From NCBI RefSeq assembly GCF_001426545.1, contig NZ_LMEZ01000010.1, positions 124,001 through 188,000 of the forward strand: 64,000 nucleotides of DNA, written 5' to 3'. Each line of letters begins with the position of its first letter. Positions within the stretch are counted from its first letter, which is position 1. The notes under the pieces are model-generated. The model saw nothing but the letters and a program-made list of their open reading frames with translations. It did no database searches and was not told the origin of the DNA. The stretch comes from Mycobacterium sp. Root135 (GTDB taxonomy: Bacteria; Actinomycetota; Actinomycetes; Mycobacteriales; Mycobacteriaceae). Shown here piece after piece: positions 62,761 to 64,000 of this stretch. The translations under genes were made by a program, and so were the position numbers.

Positions 62761-63539
62761 GCCTTGTACTCCCCGCAGTTGACGTCCAAGGCTTGCCCGG
62801 TGATGCCGCTGGACAGATCGCTCGCCATGAACAGGATCGCCGACGCGACCTCGTCCTCGGTGGGCAGCCGCTTCAGGTCGCTGTTGACCGCGGCGGCCTT
62901 GTAGATGTCGTCGACGGAGGTGCCGTACTTGCCCGCCTGGTGCTCGAAGTAGCTCTTCAGCGTCCCACCCCAGATGTAGCCGGGCAGAATGGAATTGACG
63001 CGAATGCCCTCCTCGCCCAGCTCGGTCGCGAGGGACTGCGACATCGCAAGCAGCGCCGACTTCGCCATCTTGTACGCCCCGTACTTGGCCTGCGAGTGGC
63101 GGACCACCATGGAGTTCACGTTGACGATCGACCCGTTCGCCTCGGCCAGCGCCGGCGTGAAGCCCTGGATCATGCGCAGCGCCCCGAACACCGTCAGCTC
63201 GATCGCGTCCCGCATGTGTTCGAAGGTGGTGTTGGCCAGCGGCCTCATCGAAGGCACCCGAAATGCGTTGTTGACCAACACGTCCACCTTGCCGAAGGCC
63301 TTGAGCGACTCCTCGACGAGGTTGTTCACCTGGGCCTCGTCGGTGATGTCGGTGCCCACCGAGAGGGCTCTGCGACCCAGGTCGGTGACCTCCTTGGCGA
63401 CGCCCTCCAAGCGCTCCACCGTGCGAGCCGCGAGAACCAGGTCGGCACCCTGCTCGGCGCACCGCCTGGCGAGCGTCGTTCCCAGCGCCGGGCCGACGCC
63501 GCTGATCACGACGACCTTGCCATCCAGAAGTCCGGCCAT
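62757..63539 (-). CDS. Short-chain dehydrogenase (Rv3530c-like)
   Basis: A 260-residue SDR. Cofactor motif SGVGPALGTTLARR, LAARTVERL (Arg, NADP-type), VNNAFRVPSM, and a weakly typical catalytic region NVNSMVVRHSQAKYGAYKMAKSA with Ser, Tyr and Lys. Coupled to the sulfotransferase by ATGA and starts 3 bases after the Rv3531c-like gene. Substrate unknown; position suggests a hydroxylated steroid. Confidence 0.87.
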   Translation of the reverse strand: MAGLLDGKVVVISGVGPALGTTLARRCAEQGADLVLAARTVERLEGVAKEVTDLGRRALSVGTDITDEAQVNNLVEESLKAFGKVDVLVNNAFRVPSMRPLANTTFEHMRDAIELTVFGALRMIQGFTPALAEANGSIVNVNSMVVRHSQAKYGAYKMAKSALLAMSQSLATELGEEGIRVNSILPGYIWGGTLKSYFEHQAGKYGTSVDDIYKAAAVNSDLKRLPTEDEVASAILFMASDLSSGITGQALDVNCGEYKA

Positions 63540-63542
63540 CTG

Positions 63543-64000
63543 CTATCCCACCATTCTTTCGCCAATTTGCTTCTGTCGTAACGCTATCCGCGCTCGCCAG
63601 TCGTCGTCGGAGATCTTGTTGGACTCGTAGTACGGCAGCGAGCCGGCCACGTCGTCGACGTTCACCAGCTCGACGGTCGGGCCGTCGGCCTCGCCCATTT
63701 CACGGGACACTCGCTGCCAGCGGAACTGTAGATAGCCCTTGCGATGACCGAGCGTCTCCACCCAATTGGTCACGCCGGGGTTGCGGTCCGACACCACGAT
63801 CCGGATCATGCCGTCCGGATCCGCTTGTGCCTGAGTGCCGTTCAGTGAGGTCTGGTGGTTGATGTAGTCCAGCGAGATGTACCAGAGGCTGCCCAGCTGG
63901 AAGCCGAGGTAGGGCGCATCGGTGACCGGCAGGGTGATGACGAGCGCCTGATCCTCGTTGAGGTTGAACTGTCCCGCCGACGAGTACTGCGTGGCCAGCC
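63543..64000 (-). CDS. Conserved protein, Rv3531c-like (5' end beyond window)
   Basis: The C-terminal about 152 residues of a longer protein, open to the right edge. Visible segments: QFNLNEDQALVITLPVTDA, YLGFQLGSLWYISLDYINH, NPGVTNWVETLGHRKGYLQ and the end LRQKQIGERMVG. The ATG at 63809 is internal. This matches the DUF1214-type pattern of Rv3531c. It stands first in the leftward trio with the SDR and sulfotransferase. Function unknown. Confidence 0.8.
   Translation of the reverse strand, partial: LATQYSSAGQFNLNEDQALVITLPVTDAPYLGFQLGSLWYISLDYINHQTSLNGTQAQADPDGMIRIVVSDRNPGVTNWVETLGHRKGYLQFRWQRVSREMGEADGPTVELVNVDDVAGSLPYYESNKISDDDWRARIALRQKQIGERMVG

Overview
The window reads as a chromosomal segment of a mycobacterium, most likely a fast-growing Mycolicibacterium. 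It is GC-rich, uses GTG and TTG starts often, and its genes are packed with ATGA overlaps. It carries a complete mce4 operon, CYP51 with its ferredoxin, PhoP/PhoR, and repeated copies of the KstR operator (TnnAACnnGTTnnA). Locus names given as Rv numbers are my recollection of M. tuberculosis gene order, not the result of a search.

Bases 1-20000 hold a redox and sterol-demethylase block. A CYP125-like P450 and a TetR regulator come first, followed by an HxlR regulator divergent from an MFS transporter across a double palindrome. Next is a segment collinear with Rv0757-Rv0771. In it the aldehyde dehydrogenase / SDR / frameshifted hydroxyisobutyrate-type dehydrogenase / carboxymuconolactone-decarboxylase operon runs left. 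The TetR / CYP123 / SDR / CYP51 / ferredoxin / NTF2-like run goes right, followed by AdhB, a ketosteroid-isomerase-like protein and another SDR. A HIT protein, phoR and phoP follow, with a well-formed PhoP box in front of phoP. The segment ends with a protein built of decapeptide repeats.

Bases 20050-28100 form a junction and accessory stretch. It holds a tRNA-Thr(TGT), an HNH nuclease, and a series of exported proteins. These include a large DUF4185 (GH183-type) protein, a glycine-repeat protein, a DKNYY-repeat lipoprotein, a DUF732 protein, and three tandem paralogous cysteine-containing secreted proteins. An SDR with its own KstR-like site sits among them. A 54-residue microprotein abuts otsA.

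Bases 28097-64000 are collinear with Rv3489-Rv3531c and form the core of sterol uptake and degradation. The mce4 importer (YrbE4A/B, Mce4A-F and two accessory membrane proteins) brings sterol in. CYP142, FadD19, FadE26/FadE27, EchA19, a ChsB1-type SDR, FadD17, Ltp3/Ltp4 with a DUF35 partner, and KshA act on the side chain and rings. Eight KstR-type sites were seen: one at 26.5 kb and seven between 40.2 and 59.3 kb. Between fadD17 and fadD19 lie an AraC regulator, a VOC protein, an LpqN-type lipoprotein and a nitronate-monooxygenase-type flavoprotein. A DUF559/AbiEi-like gene with a long inverted repeat interrupts echA19 and cyp142. The last gene (Rv3531c-like) runs off the right edge.

No insertion sequence, CRISPR array, rRNA or prophage was seen. 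No gene-free stretch exceeds about 270 bases; the longest are 40111-40369 (mce4 promoter, two KstR sites) and 46571-46833 (LpqN upstream region, nothing further recognised).
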